Below, piece after piece: positions 1-11,307 of a stretch of DNA of 64,000 bases (positions within the stretch are counted from its first letter, which is position 1; the number at the start of each line of letters is the position of its first letter). The notes below the pieces were generated by a model. That model did no database searches. It saw only the letters and a program-made list of their open reading frames with translations, and was not told where the DNA came from. Origin of the DNA: Mesodorylaimus sp. YZB2_4 (taxonomy: Eukaryota; Nematoda; Enoplea; Dorylaimida; Dorylaimidae); assembly GCA_030248295.1 (NCBI GenBank), contig JASANH010001278.1, forward strand, positions 179,501-243,500. Direction: 5' to 3'. The translations under genes were made by a program, and so were the position numbers.

Positions 1-1016
1 ATCTCTTAGTCTCGAGAACATTTTTAATATTGAAAAACTCACCTTTGTCTTACAATATTCCAATCGACAAGCTTACTTAGCTAATTCCGCCTTTTCGTAA
101 TTCGTCGTATTACACGATCTATAAAAGAGCATAATGAATAAACAACCTAGAAGTTAGCGCGTATCATAAAATTGAAACTACTAATGCACATCATTGTTTT
201 CCCCAGAGCAAGAAAGTGACACGTGAGTCCTCGAATTTTACATAAACGGGCTTACCTTCACTGATCTCACTTCCTTCCTACATTATTTTCTTTTCTTCGA
301 AGGCCTACTGAAAAATTCCCCAAATCCTTAAAGGTGCAAACAGTTCTCAGAAGACGAAAAAAACCACGCTTTCGTATTCATACTATCTCACCTGTCTTTC
401 TTCGCTTCGAGAATAAAAAATGTTCCGAGTTTATGCGTTACATACAGGCGAAATTTTTCATGATTTGTTCCCCCCAACACTTTTCCCTAAAAATAAAAAC
501 AAAAAATGAAGTAAAATTCGAATTCACAATAGCAATAATTCATTTCAGGTACTTCTAGCTACATTTCACGCAAAAAATTCCAATAAAACAAAGTTTCTCG
601 CCAAGGTTCGCTCCAGGGTCTGCTCTTCCCATGCAGAGCATAACCCTCGCCAGGGTCTGCTCCGCCGTGGAGAGCATAACCCTCGGAGAGCACCCTGGAG
701 CACACCCTCGGCCTATCCTACAGCACACAGGACAGGATCCTGTCCAACGAGGGTGGCGAAAGTTGACAGAGTATCCTACGCACATCAGCCCGCGTGGATA
801 CTCTGTCGCACAGAGAACAGGCCACCGCGCGCAAATCAATTCATTCATCTGCAAAGAACGAGAGCGCACACATTACGTTGCGGACGTATACTCTTTTGCT
901 GTAAAGTGTGCGCAGGCAGCCAAGAAAGGCGGGAGTTTAAGACTTGAAAAGTGGGAAACCTTAAAAATGACGGAGTTGCTCAAATTTTACTAGTAGCGTT
1001 CGTTCGGGATCATTAT
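1..1016. other. Intergenic sequence without a recognised gene
   Basis: I see no exon with convincing splice sites or family resemblance here. Around 612-690 a unit of about 38 bp (core CAGGGTCTGCTC ... GAGCATAACCCTCG) occurs twice in tandem, followed by shorter variants to about 720. Open frames in this stretch are short and overlap one another on both strands, as expected of non-coding sequence. Confidence 0.5.
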
Positions 1017-1095
1017 TTTCGGGATCGGTATCGGGATCGGGACTCGCTTAATCCCGACCGGGATCGGGATCGGGACAGGATCGGGATTTTGTGAA
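1017..1095. repeat. Degenerate CGGGAT hexamer repeat
   Basis: The stretch is built from CGGGAT/CGGGAC units, partly inverted in the middle (AATCCCGACCGGGAT). The same motif recurs at 25806-25817 and, inverted, at 48360-48377, so it belongs to a dispersed sequence class in this genome. An A-rich low-complexity tract of C-interrupted poly-A follows at about 1218-1291. Confidence 0.7.
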
Positions 1096-1481
1096 GAGAG
1101 CGCTTTTCATTGGCTATAGATGACCTACAACCCACCCTGAGTAGCCAGCAAATTAAAAGCCCCAGATTCCCTTTCCTTGGATAATTTTTAGTGCAGTATT
1201 TATCATTGCATTCAATATAAAAAAAAAACCCCAAAACAAAAAAAAAAAAACAACACCACATAAAAAAAAAAAAAACCCCAAACAAAAAAAAACCTATTTT
1301 ACTAGGTAACATTTCATTTTTTATATTTGAATTATTCAATCATTCAAATCGATGCATTTGAAAACAACAATCGTACGATCTCATCAAAACGAAACTTGTA
1401 AAACGCGCAGGAAGTTTTCAAACAAATGCAAGACACCACGTTGAACAAATCAAAATCAATGTAAACACGAAAACAAAAGAT

Positions 1482-2297
1482 TCATTTGTCTATCAAAACA
1501 TTGTGAAACAATGCGCTAGTCATAGCTCGAACATCGAAGCGAGGATGTTTTAGTAAGGCATCATTGGCCTGAGCAAAATAACATGACGAAATGCTTTCAT
1601 TTTCCTCCAATTCCGCCGTAGAATCATTAAATACAACTTTCCAAATTTCGTTAAGCACAGCTTTAGCTTTGCAAGTGATTTTTTCAGCATCGATATCCGC
1701 TAAACTCAATCTGATTAGTGTGGAAATCAAAGATGGCACTAAAAGCATTTGGTCGCGACCATAATAGGCGGGCAATGGATGCAATTCGTCTAATGTTCTA
1801 GATAAAGTTGCCAGATCTATTAAATGCTCGGAAAATGAGAGTTTAAGAATGCAATCAATGGTAAGAAATCGTTGAATCTGAAAAAAATTCAGGTTTGCAG
1901 AAAAATTGTGAAAAGTTGAACGGAACCTAAACTGCTCAGTGCTTAAGTGCACAAACGCGGTAACCATATTTGAAATTTCAGGCGTTTAAAAGTCTACAAA
2001 TCAACTTACCACATGCAATGTCATGACTTCCGCTTTCTTTGATTCAATCCATACTTCCACCTCATTTACGACTTTCGAATTTTCCATTTCTAAACTAGGC
2101 GACGGGGAAGGAGGGCACGTCCATCTTTCTTCATCAATCTCGATAAATTCCACCAACGGTTCTCTAAAACTGACGCATTTCTTGCTTTTAATTGATTCGA
2201 TCGATTTTCTCAAAACGTGTTCGATAAATGCCTGGTCGACTTTTGAAGAATAATTGCCAATATTTGGAGAAAGATCGAAAGCACACAATTCGTCCAT
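1482..2297 (-). CDS. Unrecognised two-exon gene, 227 residues
   Basis: I do not recognise this protein. Exon 1 runs 2297 to 2010 (96 codons, starting at the first ATG after an in-frame stop) and ends at a GTAAGT donor. Exon 2 runs 1877 to 1482 (132 codons with stop) after an acceptor with a strong pyrimidine tract (TTTTTTTCAG). The intron is about 130 nt and both exons join in phase 0. The product is acidic, without a signal peptide or clear membrane segment, and the second half is rich in leucine-containing helices (for example LVPSLISTLIRLSLADIDAE), which suggests an all-helical fold. It is transcribed away from the bL27m gene, whose start lies 273 bp off, so the two may share a promoter. 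Alternative: a longer second exon reading through the weakly spliced region from 1967. Confidence 0.6.
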
Positions 2298-2570
2298 GAT
2301 ATCCGAGAATGATTCGATCAATGCATAATAAATTATTTAAAAGCCACAATACGCACCAAAAGTTTTTCGGATCTTGATCACAACACAGAAAATGTTCCGC
2401 TTTGTCGAAACCAAACGAGCGATTACGTTAACTACCGCGCACTAGCAGATAATTTGTCGCACACGTGCCGCAGAATTTGAGAAGTTGTCTGCAAGAAGCG
2501 GGAACATCGCAGAACCGTGGGTCCCAAGAATTCCGTCGTTTAAATGAAACATTTCTTTATTTAATTAAAG
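2298..2570. promoter_or_regulatory. Likely shared promoter region between two divergent genes
   Basis: This 273-bp gap separates the start codons of two divergently read genes. Divergent pairs with gaps this short commonly share a promoter, especially for mitochondrial housekeeping genes. I see no certain TATA box; the assignment rests on position only. Confidence 0.4.
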
Positions 2571-3366
2571 ATGTGGTCAGCGAGTTTATCCGCTTTAAGA
2601 TTTGCGCTCAATTTACGAATGACTCAGTCGGGTAATTTTGGGTTGAAAGCTTCAAAACTTTGTCCAAATTTTACTTTCACGATTTCTAGCATTTCTGCAA
2701 CAAGTTCGAAACAAATATAAGAAACGATTTTACCGTGGTATTTTTATTACGGATGGAATGGAATGTCACAAAGGCGATGTCCTCGTGAGAACATGGAAAT
2801 TCAATTATTATCCTGGCCTAAACGTGAGTTTCTTTTGATGCTGTTCGGTTCCGTGGGCACTGAGTTTTCGAGTCGTTTCGAACTTTTAATTAAAACCCAG
2901 CCATGAAGAAATCTTCTTAAACTTAGAAACGAACCGTTCGACCGCTTAATCAAACTCCAGATATCGACTTCCTGAAATACATAATGTTGTGGGTGGTTCG
3001 TTTTTTGTCTTTCAAAAAGTTGGCAACAGGACTTTGATTAGAAAGGTTACTTTTCATCTTCAAGCTTCAGCTGGACTGGAAAAAGAACGGGCACTGTTTC
3101 AGCAAAATACGACATATTTTAGTGCCAGCTATTTTTTCATTTAGGTTACCTTCAGCCAAGAAATGGACGATAAAGTTTTACGAGCCTTGTGCGATGGCAA
3201 AGTCATGATAACCAACGAAAAGATCGATCCGGATTTTGCAATTAACGATATCTCTGAATCGTATAGCTGGCGAAAAGAAGTCGTAGAAGGTGGCACTACA
3301 AAATTGACATTTAATGTGATTCCAGCTGATGAGGAAGCGAAATTTCGTTTGAAGGAATGCATTTGA
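2571..3366 (+). CDS. mRpL27: Mitochondrial large ribosomal subunit protein bL27m
   Basis: This encodes the nuclear-made mitochondrial bL27, a protein near the peptidyl-transferase centre of the mitoribosome. Exons are 2571-2631, 2690-2823 and 3145-3366, all bounded by GT/AG and in phase (61, 134 and 222 nt; 138 residues). The first exon begins MWSASLSALRFALNLRM, a basic, hydroxyl-rich, acid-free leader typical of mitochondrial import. Family landmarks are the YYPGLN turn (residues about 60-65, cf. the HPGLNVG motif), DGKVMITNEKIDPDF and the end FNVIPADEEAKFRL, which parallel the arthropod protein closely. Odd points: the usual KKxGGSxxN stretch that follows the leader is not visible, and the GFGKN loop reads TFSQEMDD. 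This is either a fast-evolving copy or a missing exon. Exon 2's beginning is supported by exact phase. Confidence 0.83.
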
Positions 3367-4053
3367 GCATATGATTCGATCACACATTTTTTCTAGCGAT
3401 AGTGTAGCGATTTTTTGAGTCTCCTTGCGTTTTCGCTTTCTTCTGGAAAATATGTGCAGCAAGTCAATTATATTTGGCTTTTAAGACACAAAATGCCGCT
3501 TGAATGAGGGCAGGCGAACATTGGCCAGCTAATGTCCATAATTTTTTTATGCCTTCCACACCTTCCTTATTCTCTCTTGTGCACATTCATTTTCAGTTTT
3601 CCACACATCATAACATACTTTGCATAATGCAAAAATATGAGAAATCGATAATTTATCGACTAGCTCATCTCTGACCCAGGCTAGCTATGCAGGACTATGG
3701 TGGTATGGTAATCCCATTTACGAGATGTTCCACATAGCCAAGGTATTTGATTCAGTCGAGTGTGCATGGAAATTGTCCAAGTGGAAAATGGGAAAGTGAT
3801 AAACAAGTTGAAATCATTGACCATATTTGGTTTCCTTTGGCAACCTGGACACGCTCATTCCCAAACTTGGCGACCAATCTCGCAGCTGGGCGTGTTCGTG
3901 CGTAAAATAGAAACTATTGGTGATTTATTTTCTATAAAAGATAAAACCATCGCACATTCTCTCAGGCGAACGGGCATATTGGTGGGATGCGAGAAAAGTG
4001 CCGATTATGCCTATTACAAGCTTAGATGCAGACGACATTGGTCCCATGCGATA
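3367..4053. other. Intergenic / 5' flank of the Ly6 gene
   Basis: No family is recognised. An open frame crosses the Ly6 start from about 3760 but has no coding features before 4054, so it is taken as 5' leader and upstream sequence. Confidence 0.5.
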
Positions 4054-7000
4054 ATGCCGTCCAAGGTGTCCTCGCTGGTCACTAGTGCCCTTGTGGTCAC
4101 TAGTTTATGTTTAGGTGAGCCGAAGGCAAGATTTCTTTGTCAATTCTTAATATGGACACAATTTTTCAGATTCCTGGGCTCTCAAATGTTTTGAATGCAG
4201 TGAAACGACAAATTGTTGGATGGGACATTGCGAAGATGGCGATGTGTGCGTCAAGGCACAAAGTAAGTTCGGAGAAGTGTAAGTTCATGAAGTTGGGTTG
4301 TAAAGGGAGGGTGGGAGCGGACACGAGCGATGGAAAAGTGGTACCCGGCCATGCTTCCCTAACCTTCAACCTGGCAAGTTGGTGTCTCCCTGACAATGAG
4401 TCAGAGATTTATCTTCTTGACCAGATGAGTCAGATGTTTTGAGTATTCGGTCACCAATGGGTTTTGAAGTACAGATATCACTCCATCTAATATTGCCATG
4501 GATTCATATGACACTTTTAGAAGACAAAGTCTGCTCGTACTTTCTCAGACATTGACCGTCCTTGTTGCTGCTCTTTTTTAAATTTTGTCTCCTCTTCCTT
4601 GTGAGAGTACTGATAAGTGTTTGGGATTAGAAAAAATAGGAAGTATAGATTGACCGTCGGAAGGTACTGTAAGGCTGCAAAAGCTTGTGTAACCAAGCCT
4701 GGTAGGCGTAGGAGTGGGCGGCCGACCGAAGTCGGCGGGACAAAAACTCCGACTGGAGCAGGATAGTCTTGCGACTATACCTACGGCTGAAACATCAACC
4801 CGAGGGGTTGACGTTTCCCAGCTAGGGGAGAGTATCGATTTCTCTCTCCCACTCGCCATGGCCTACCAGGCGGGGGGTTACACTTGTCACCGGATGAAAC
4901 TCATCGTTAGCGTAGCGATTCTCGACTCTACAGTAGCAGTCACGGATTAGTGAAACATAAACCTGACTGGTTGGCGTGCCGTTTTACTATGGCCATGCTC
5001 GAGAGACGACCACTGAGCAAATTCTGAGAAATACTGCCTGTGTTAAAGCGGACACGCCGAGTCTGGGCACATGGGTATACGAATCTCATACTATAGTACA
5101 TATTCTTGATAAGGACCACCTTCAAGAACCCAAAAAAGTTGAAAAAAGTCCTGCTCATCAAACATTCAATCCGTTTATATCCATAAAAACCAAATCGTCC
5201 ATTCATTGCCCCTTTTTTTTTGTATTCAAGTTTTTCTTACGAAATTTGTCATGTAAAATATTGTCTCTTCACTGCATGTTGACCAGGCTTCAGGGAGACC
5301 CGACAAGCCTATTAGCAGGTTTCCGAGATGGCAGTTAGACCAAAAGAGCATCCTGTTCGCCAGTTAATTTTTGTCAGCACCTCTCACAAAGCGAGAGATA
5401 TTCAGATCACGACTTTGCATGATTTGAATTTACCGCGCACTCAAATAGGGTGTATTTTTTGGATTTATGCTCCAGTTTCTGCCGAAACTTTCATCCCGCC
5501 TTGCCTATATCTGGCCAGCAGTCATGATATGATAATCGAGACCGTGAGGAAACCATCTCTGTGACCCTCTGTGTCCCAACTAGAAGCACCTCCACACGAG
5601 CGCATCAGGTGCCTGCACCGGCGTCCTGGCATGATAATGGGCGAGAAGGGAGGGACCTTTTCGACTGATGTTTGATGACCAGTTTTTCTGAGTCTCTTCT
5701 CGTTCAGCGTCCGCCACTCCGTAACGGTGAGTCGCCCAGTGCCAGGTGTGCAAGACCGGCGACGGATTTACTACCTCGTCGTCGCAGACTGGTTCCAACT
5801 GCAAAAAGAGGCTTACTAAACTGCCGTCCCTCACCAGAACAGAACTGGGGCTCCCAGTCATGGAATCTGGCCTAAGCAATGTTGGACTCAACGCTGACCG
5901 ACTGAACTGCTGTGGCTCCTTTCTCCTCAGCAAAGTGGCTGCTGCTGGCTTGAAACACGCCAAATTTTGCTCCTCTGGGGAAACCTACGTCCACTCTACG
6001 CACATCAGAGCCAATCGGTTGACTTCGAAAGCTTTTCCTGCTTGGACACTTCATCTAAACGTGCTGGTCAGGCAACATCCACTTGGTACGAGGTTCCTCC
6101 CTGCTGGGGTTCTCGCTGACAAACGCTGAACAGAATTTTTTCCTTGACTGCAAATCCTGGCGTCTCTGCAGGGCAAATGGTCAATATGGAAACCATATGC
6201 TCACGTTTGACTGTTTGAGACTCCGTGGGCGGGAAATTTAAATCCTGAGTGCTAGTCAGTTAATTTTCCTTATTGTGTCACTGATATTTCCCTACTCGGC
6301 GAACTGGCATGTGGGAAGTTTCATGAATGACCAGCCCCCCCTCGTTATTGCTGGCGCTTGCGACTCGCGCAGGCGCCAGATTAAAAATCAGTTTTTGTAT
6401 AGTGGCAAGGGCAAGTGGGAATGGACCATCACTCCCAGCGCCAGGGGTAGGAGTCCGGTGCCGGAGGGGGCCAGATGTAAAAATGGAGATGAAAATAGGT
6501 AGTGTTGGATAGTAGTGCAACGCTTTGGACGACATCAGCAGGGTCCCCCCTGTGGCCATTTCTGGTTTCGCGGGAGGCCATTGCCCACATTGCCCCCCCC
6601 CCCCCCTGCGTACGCCGCTGATCACTCCCAACAACACACTGTGTATCGAACGCTTTGAAATCTGGCGCGCGAATTTTAATTCTTGACTCCTCTGAAGGCT
6701 AAAATTTGAATTGAACATTCGCCATGGCTGTCACCTGCCGTTTCGGCTGTTGTGATTGAAAAAGTTGAAAACATTTGACTCATAAATGAAGCTTTACTCG
6801 AAAGTAACAAGCCTATTTATCAAAATTATTGCCCCCCCCCCCAGCGGTGTTATCGTAAATATCGTGATCGAGTAGCTATTAACAACCGCCACGGTAGTGT
6901 CACAGTTACAAGCCACTGATACGTCAGAGACTGATAGCTGAGTTTCTGGCTTAGTTGATGTTCGCAGAGGACTCGGAATTGCTCGCAATCTTGATACAAG

Positions 7001-7261
7001 CTCGTATCAGGCAGGTCCTGGTAGACAATGCAAATGGTGCCTGTTCCAGGTGGAGTGGCAGTCAGCAAGGGTTGCTACAACCGAAAGAAGAACCGCATGA
7101 ACATAACGCTGACCTGCCGTAATTACACTCTCTGGAATGAGTTATCCACTATTTGCTATTGTGACAATGCTGATTATTGTAACGGCTCGTTCTCTTGCCA
7201 TGATTCATCGAAATTTATTGCGTCTTTATTTTTTGCATTTTTATTGCGTAGATTTTGCTAG
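4054..7261 (+). CDS. GPI-anchored Ly6/uPAR (three-finger) protein
   Basis: A complete three-exon gene for a 121-residue cell-surface protein. Exon 1 (4054-4114) gives a signal peptide, MPSKVSSLVTSALVVTSLCL. Exon 2 (4170-4262) gives the first half of the LU domain: CFEC, then CWMGHC and DVCVK. Exon 3 (7050-7261) gives the second half, GCYNRKK ... CRN ... ICYCDNADYCNGS, ending in the diagnostic CN, then a short spacer and a hydrophobic tail (FIASLFFAFLLRRFC) of the kind replaced by a GPI anchor. All three exons join in phase (61, 93, 212 nt). Ten cysteines in the three-finger arrangement are visible before the tail. Partners and function are unknown; family members include receptors, channel modulators and inhibitors. 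The 2.8-kb second intron carries a MITE and other repeats. A broken copy of exon 3 lies at 13338. Confidence 0.87.
4263..7049 (+). other. Second intron of the Ly6 gene, repeat-filled
   Basis: The intron runs from the GTAAGT donor at 4263 to the TGTTCCAG acceptor at 7049. It holds the 197-bp MITE at 4687-4883, C homopolymers at 6593-6606 (14 C) and 6832-6842 (11 C), and otherwise unrecognised sequence. A short piece at about 5511-5560 recurs at about 36635-36690. The open frames around 5580-6130 have no family resemblance that I can see. Confidence 0.6.
4687..4883. mobile_element. MITE with GTGTAACC ends (copy 1)
   Basis: A 197-bp element starting GTGTAACCAAGCCTGGTAGG and ending in the inverse (CCTACCAGG ... 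GGTTACAC). It is flanked by TT on both sides, a possible 2-bp target duplication. Two relatives lie at about 10767-10953 and 26299-26468. It has no coding capacity, so a transposase in trans is assumed. Confidence 0.75.
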
Positions 7262-10091
7262 CTGAGAGGATTATGCCAAATGGTACAGTAGTGATATATT
7301 GTCTTTTGCGATAAAAACCGAAAGCTCCCCGACTCGCTTCCGACGGACGGACGAGGCCCCAAGGGGGGAGGGGGGGGCATATATATATATACCTCGATTG
7401 GTTAAATTTTTTAAGAATTTAAATTTGCAGCTCAGCCGGTACAGTAGGCCACTCACGTCAGCAAGTCAATGTCTGCTGGAGACGGTACTGAAAGAATGAC
7501 CAAAAAAGACTGAAAGCTGATAAAACATGGATTAAAACGCATGCGAAGCAAGACTGAAACGATGCTGGAACGACTTTCATCAACTGTTAACGAAAAAAAA
7601 CGCCTGGGAAGAACTTCAAGGGTTGTATTAATGCAAGATGAATACTCTTGTGTTTTTCTGTAATCCCGCACACATCTACAGCACGCTGCCCACCTGCAAA
7701 TTTTGACACAGAGCGGCAAATTTAAATTCCTTGAAATTTAACAAATCGAGGTGCCCGTTTGCAACAGCCCAACTCATCCTATTTCCTCCTCAATGCCGCT
7801 GTCCGTTTTTTGATATCGTGTATATTCGCGCCAAAAATTGGTAATATCATTCGCGACATCCGTTTTCAGCACCGTGATGCGTCTAAGCAGTCGATCCAGC
7901 GCCTGCGGCGCATATAGTGTATCCATGCTGAGGATGACAGTTACCGCGCTCTCATCGTCAGCGATTAATAGCGCAGTCGACTAGAATAGTTGGGTTTTTC
8001 TGTGCCATACGGAAGAAGAAAAGCCTGCGCGACTTCGGGGCCGTTCATCTTTGGTAAGTGCGCTTAGATCTAACCCCTCTGTAGTCTCCATAGCTGGCCT
8101 AGAATGTATAGGAGCTGGGATCCTCTCCTTAGAGACCTCGATACGGGCACAATAGCCGTCAGGCTTATTATTGGACACAGTAATTGTCGTAACTTACGTA
8201 GTGACAGTGCTGTCGCGTCGAAATAACAATTTTGACAAAGTTGATGGTCTATATTCGCAAGACTAGCAAGTGGAACAAGTCGTGTTATCGATCTACGCTG
8301 GAAGAGTTCTTAGTCACATACAGTAGAATCACATTCACAATCAGACATATCAAATGTTTATTGAATGGCTCCACATAGTACTCACAGCTGACCCTACTGA
8401 ACCATCTACTCGCGCTGACTCATACTCAAACATGCTACTGCATATAACAGCTGCGCGGTTATTTAAACCACTTACTGCACATCCCGAACAGTGCTGACTT
8501 ACATCACATACCAACGACTTGTTATCCGCGCCTTCATGCTCTCTTGCCATACCTCCATTTCGTCATGCGTACAAATTCGACGTCGTAAAGCGGGGGGTCA
8601 CTCTCATACGACACGGGGAGACGGGGGTCAAGCAAAAGACCACGTGGTTTTTGCACTAGATATTCTACTCAGGTCATACTGCTGCCTGTATACTGTAAAC
8701 TGCTCGTAGCAAAGCGAACCCAGGTCCTGCAATTGGTCCCAAACCTAAACCCACTGACAGGGGATCATCGCCAAAAATAAAAAAATTGTTATTTGTTCGG
8801 AGGTACAAAAAACTACGCAAAATATTAGAGGCGTCTGGCCTAAAGCCATCAGTGGTCAGCGCCCAAAGTCCTGCGGATTTTCGAATTTGAGTCTAGTAAG
8901 GGCCAAGCATTGGCAAAAACACGCAGGGCTCTTTCCAAATTCGGTTTTAGGGTTGCAGGCCACGAGTTTAAGCTTCGAACACTCGTGTTTCGGGTTTTTC
9001 TCAAAAAACACCGAAAAATCTAAAATTCAAATATTTCACAGCGTTTTGGACGCCGACAACTGCTGGCCAGTTTGCCAAACGCCTCTGATATTTTGCATCA
9101 GATGTTTCTTTCGCACCAAGGAGCTAATTCCAACTTTTGGTTTCATCAAGTTTGACTTAACGGTTGGCGATGTTTCTTATGTCAGACCTGGCGGGCTCTT
9201 GGGGGGGGGGGGGGGGGGGGGGCTATGTCAATGGTTCAGGATGGGTGACCAGACAAAACTCGTGTGATGGCTCAGGCTGAAGAGCCAAGCCCAGATAAAA
9301 CCTATTTTTCAAAGCCTGTCAAATATATGACTTCCGCGGATACTACTGAAACTGAATATATTTTATGAAGTAAGCAGAATAAGCAGAATTTTATTGTAAT
9401 GGTGAACTAGAAGAATGAAAATGACTTGTTTGGATTTTTCTTGAACCTCGACTTTGAATATTTTATAACTTTGAATATATGCTGTAACAAAGTTATTGGA
9501 TTGAGCTTGGGTCCAATTAAAATAAACTGACATGGGTCTAAGTTTGAGCTGGACCCAGGTGGCCCCCCCCCGTGGGTCTGGGCTTGGGTCGGCAGGGGCC
9601 AGGGTCGACCGTACCGACTTTTTTGACCGTACCCGTACCTGGGGCCTGGTACGGCCGTACCGTACAGTACCACCCTCCAGTACGGTGAAACGATCGACCC
9701 TGAGGCGGTGGTTGGGTTGGTCAAATTTTTAGATCCAATGCAGAATCTGGGCCTGTGCGTGCTCGCCTTTGTCTGGTGCGCTCAAAAAGACTTCAAAATG
9801 TTTGAACGCGTAAGAAAATCGTATCTGCATAATCTCAAAAAACCCAGTTCTGATTTCCCTTAGATCGGCGATCAAACTACTAAAAGTCCCAAATCGATTT
9901 TGTCAGAGATCGGCTATAAGGGGGGGGGGGGGGTCGGTGGAAAAAGACAGGAAGGAATGGGGTTGAAAATTACCTTATTTGCATACGAACCCATATGCAG
10001 ATACTGGCGTGACAGGGAAGCGAGGCAAGAGAACAATCACAGCCTGGGTGGAACACATGTGAACACTCCATGAGGCATATTCAGGCGTCGT
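7262..10091. other. Repeat-rich intergenic sequence
   Basis: No gene is recognised. Contents visible: an (AT)n run after a G tract near 7366-7391; a stretch at about 8160-8520 that repeats, in the same orientation, the flank found at about 11390-12020 upstream of a lectin copy; a 22-nt G homopolymer at 9201-9222; a GTAC-rich stretch at 9607-9690; and a 14-nt G run at 9920-9933. The 8.2-kb flank copy suggests that a lectin unit was once here and lost its coding part. Confidence 0.55.
9201..9222. repeat. 22-nt poly-G tract
   Basis: Uninterrupted run of 22 G on the plus strand. It is one of several long G or C homopolymers in the window and is prone to length errors in sequencing. Confidence 0.9.
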
Positions 10092-11307
10092 TCAGGGATC
10101 GTATGAGTAGTGGGCACAACACGCGTTGCTCGTCTGATTTGGATTATCCCTGGCGGACCACGTAAACAAATCGCAGGTATTTGTGTCCAGCCAAAAGTTG
10201 AAACTTCGACACCAAAGTTCGGTGTCGCACAGTTGGGCGCAGTCTTGCATGATCGTCGAGGCATATGTGGCCATCACAGCTTCAGTGAGACAAGTATTGG
10301 GAAAGTGGGTGTAGGTGAGAGCCGGGTCTGAAAAGGAGACTTAGGTAGCGTGATATCATCATTAGTCGGTCTCGCGAAAGAAGCTATCTGACACTTCAGA
10401 CTATCTTAGCTGAAATGGATTCGACCTACGCTCGTACATGACACGACGCACAGCGGCAAGCCCAGTGCGCCGCAAGGCCAGTCACCGACAAGTGGGTCCG
10501 TCAAGTTGCTAGACGGCCACCACCAGATGCCCACACACAGGCCAGAAATTTTTGAGCAGTCATCGTTTCTGTTCCGAATCCACGTGTTGGCCCCCGTAAG
10601 CTTTGGATCGAAGGTAGAGCTGGTGTCGTACCAGCGCAGCTTGTGTGTTGGAATGAAGCACTCGTCACTAGTCACATTCTCGTGTTTTATTGGCAACCAC
10701 AGAATGCTCTTGTTCATTATTTCCTCCTAAAAAGATTTTTCTTCTAACGTTAGTACTTGATAGACGTTGTAACCAGCATCCCTGGCGGTTGGGAGTAATC
10801 GATACGCTCCTCTGGCTGGGACGTCAACCTCATCGGTTGATGTTTCTAGGGCAGGTATGGTCGCGAGACTTGCCTTCCTCCAGGCGGAGTTTTTGCGTAG
10901 ACACCTCGGTCTCGACTATCTCCTGCCGCCTGGGTGCGCTAGTTGCAACGTCCACTCTCTGAATTTTTCAAACAAGCTGCTCACCCTCCACGTTGACATA
11001 ATGCTCGCAAACTCGCTACTTGTATGAAACTGAGCCAACGTTCCGCCCTGGTCTTCACAAGCCTTCCACGAATCTGACCAATTAGCTGTTTTATTGGCGA
11101 CGAAAAAGCAGCGATTGCCATCCACGAAGCCCTTGTAGATATTCGTGCACGCTGCAGTGAAATCAGCTGCGGTAGCGCAGCATGCAAGTTGGGCTCCTGC
11201 AAACAGAATACAGTAACTGATGCAGCGTGATCGCAGCTCACGGCCAGTCTCACCTGCCTGACGACATTCTAGCAGGAAGAAGGATGAAATAAAAAAAGGG
11301 TAAGCAT
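10092..11307 (-). pseudogene. Lectin-PAN gene copy L1, signal peptide frameshifted
   Basis: A four-exon copy of the secreted C-type lectin + PAN/Apple family. Exons, in gene order: signal peptide 11307-11254, lectin first half 11196-10985, lectin second half 10726-10438, PAN 10327-10092. Exons 2-4 are open and have the family lengths (212, 289, 236 nt). They keep the cysteine pattern, GTLAQFHTSSEF, ANTWIRNRN, GLCVGIWWWPSSN, and the PAN block CDTELWCRSFNFWLDTNTC. Exon 1 has 54 nt instead of 55: one base is missing just after a T7 run, so the leader runs into a stop after twelve codons. A frame from an upstream ATG would pass through exon 1 but without an N-terminal signal peptide. This is either a recent pseudogene or a base-call error in the homopolymer. 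Confidence 0.75.
10767..10953. mobile_element. MITE with GTGTAACC-type ends (copy 2)
   Basis: Starts GTTGTAACCAGCATCCCTGG and ends CTAGTTGCAAC; the interior (GTTGATGTTTCTAGGGCAGG) matches the copy at 26299-26468 closely. It sits in the intron between the two lectin exons of copy L1, next to the first-half exon. Confidence 0.7.

Noticed and set aside
3760..4194. A 144-residue frame as a separate gene
   Set aside because: It only overlaps the Ly6 signal-peptide exon in frame; the upstream part has no coding features and the GTGAGC donor at 4115 ends the real exon.
9577..9690. GTAC-rich stretch as a regulatory array
   Set aside because: Looks like simple low-complexity sequence next to a G/C-rich tract; no unit or spacing is regular enough.
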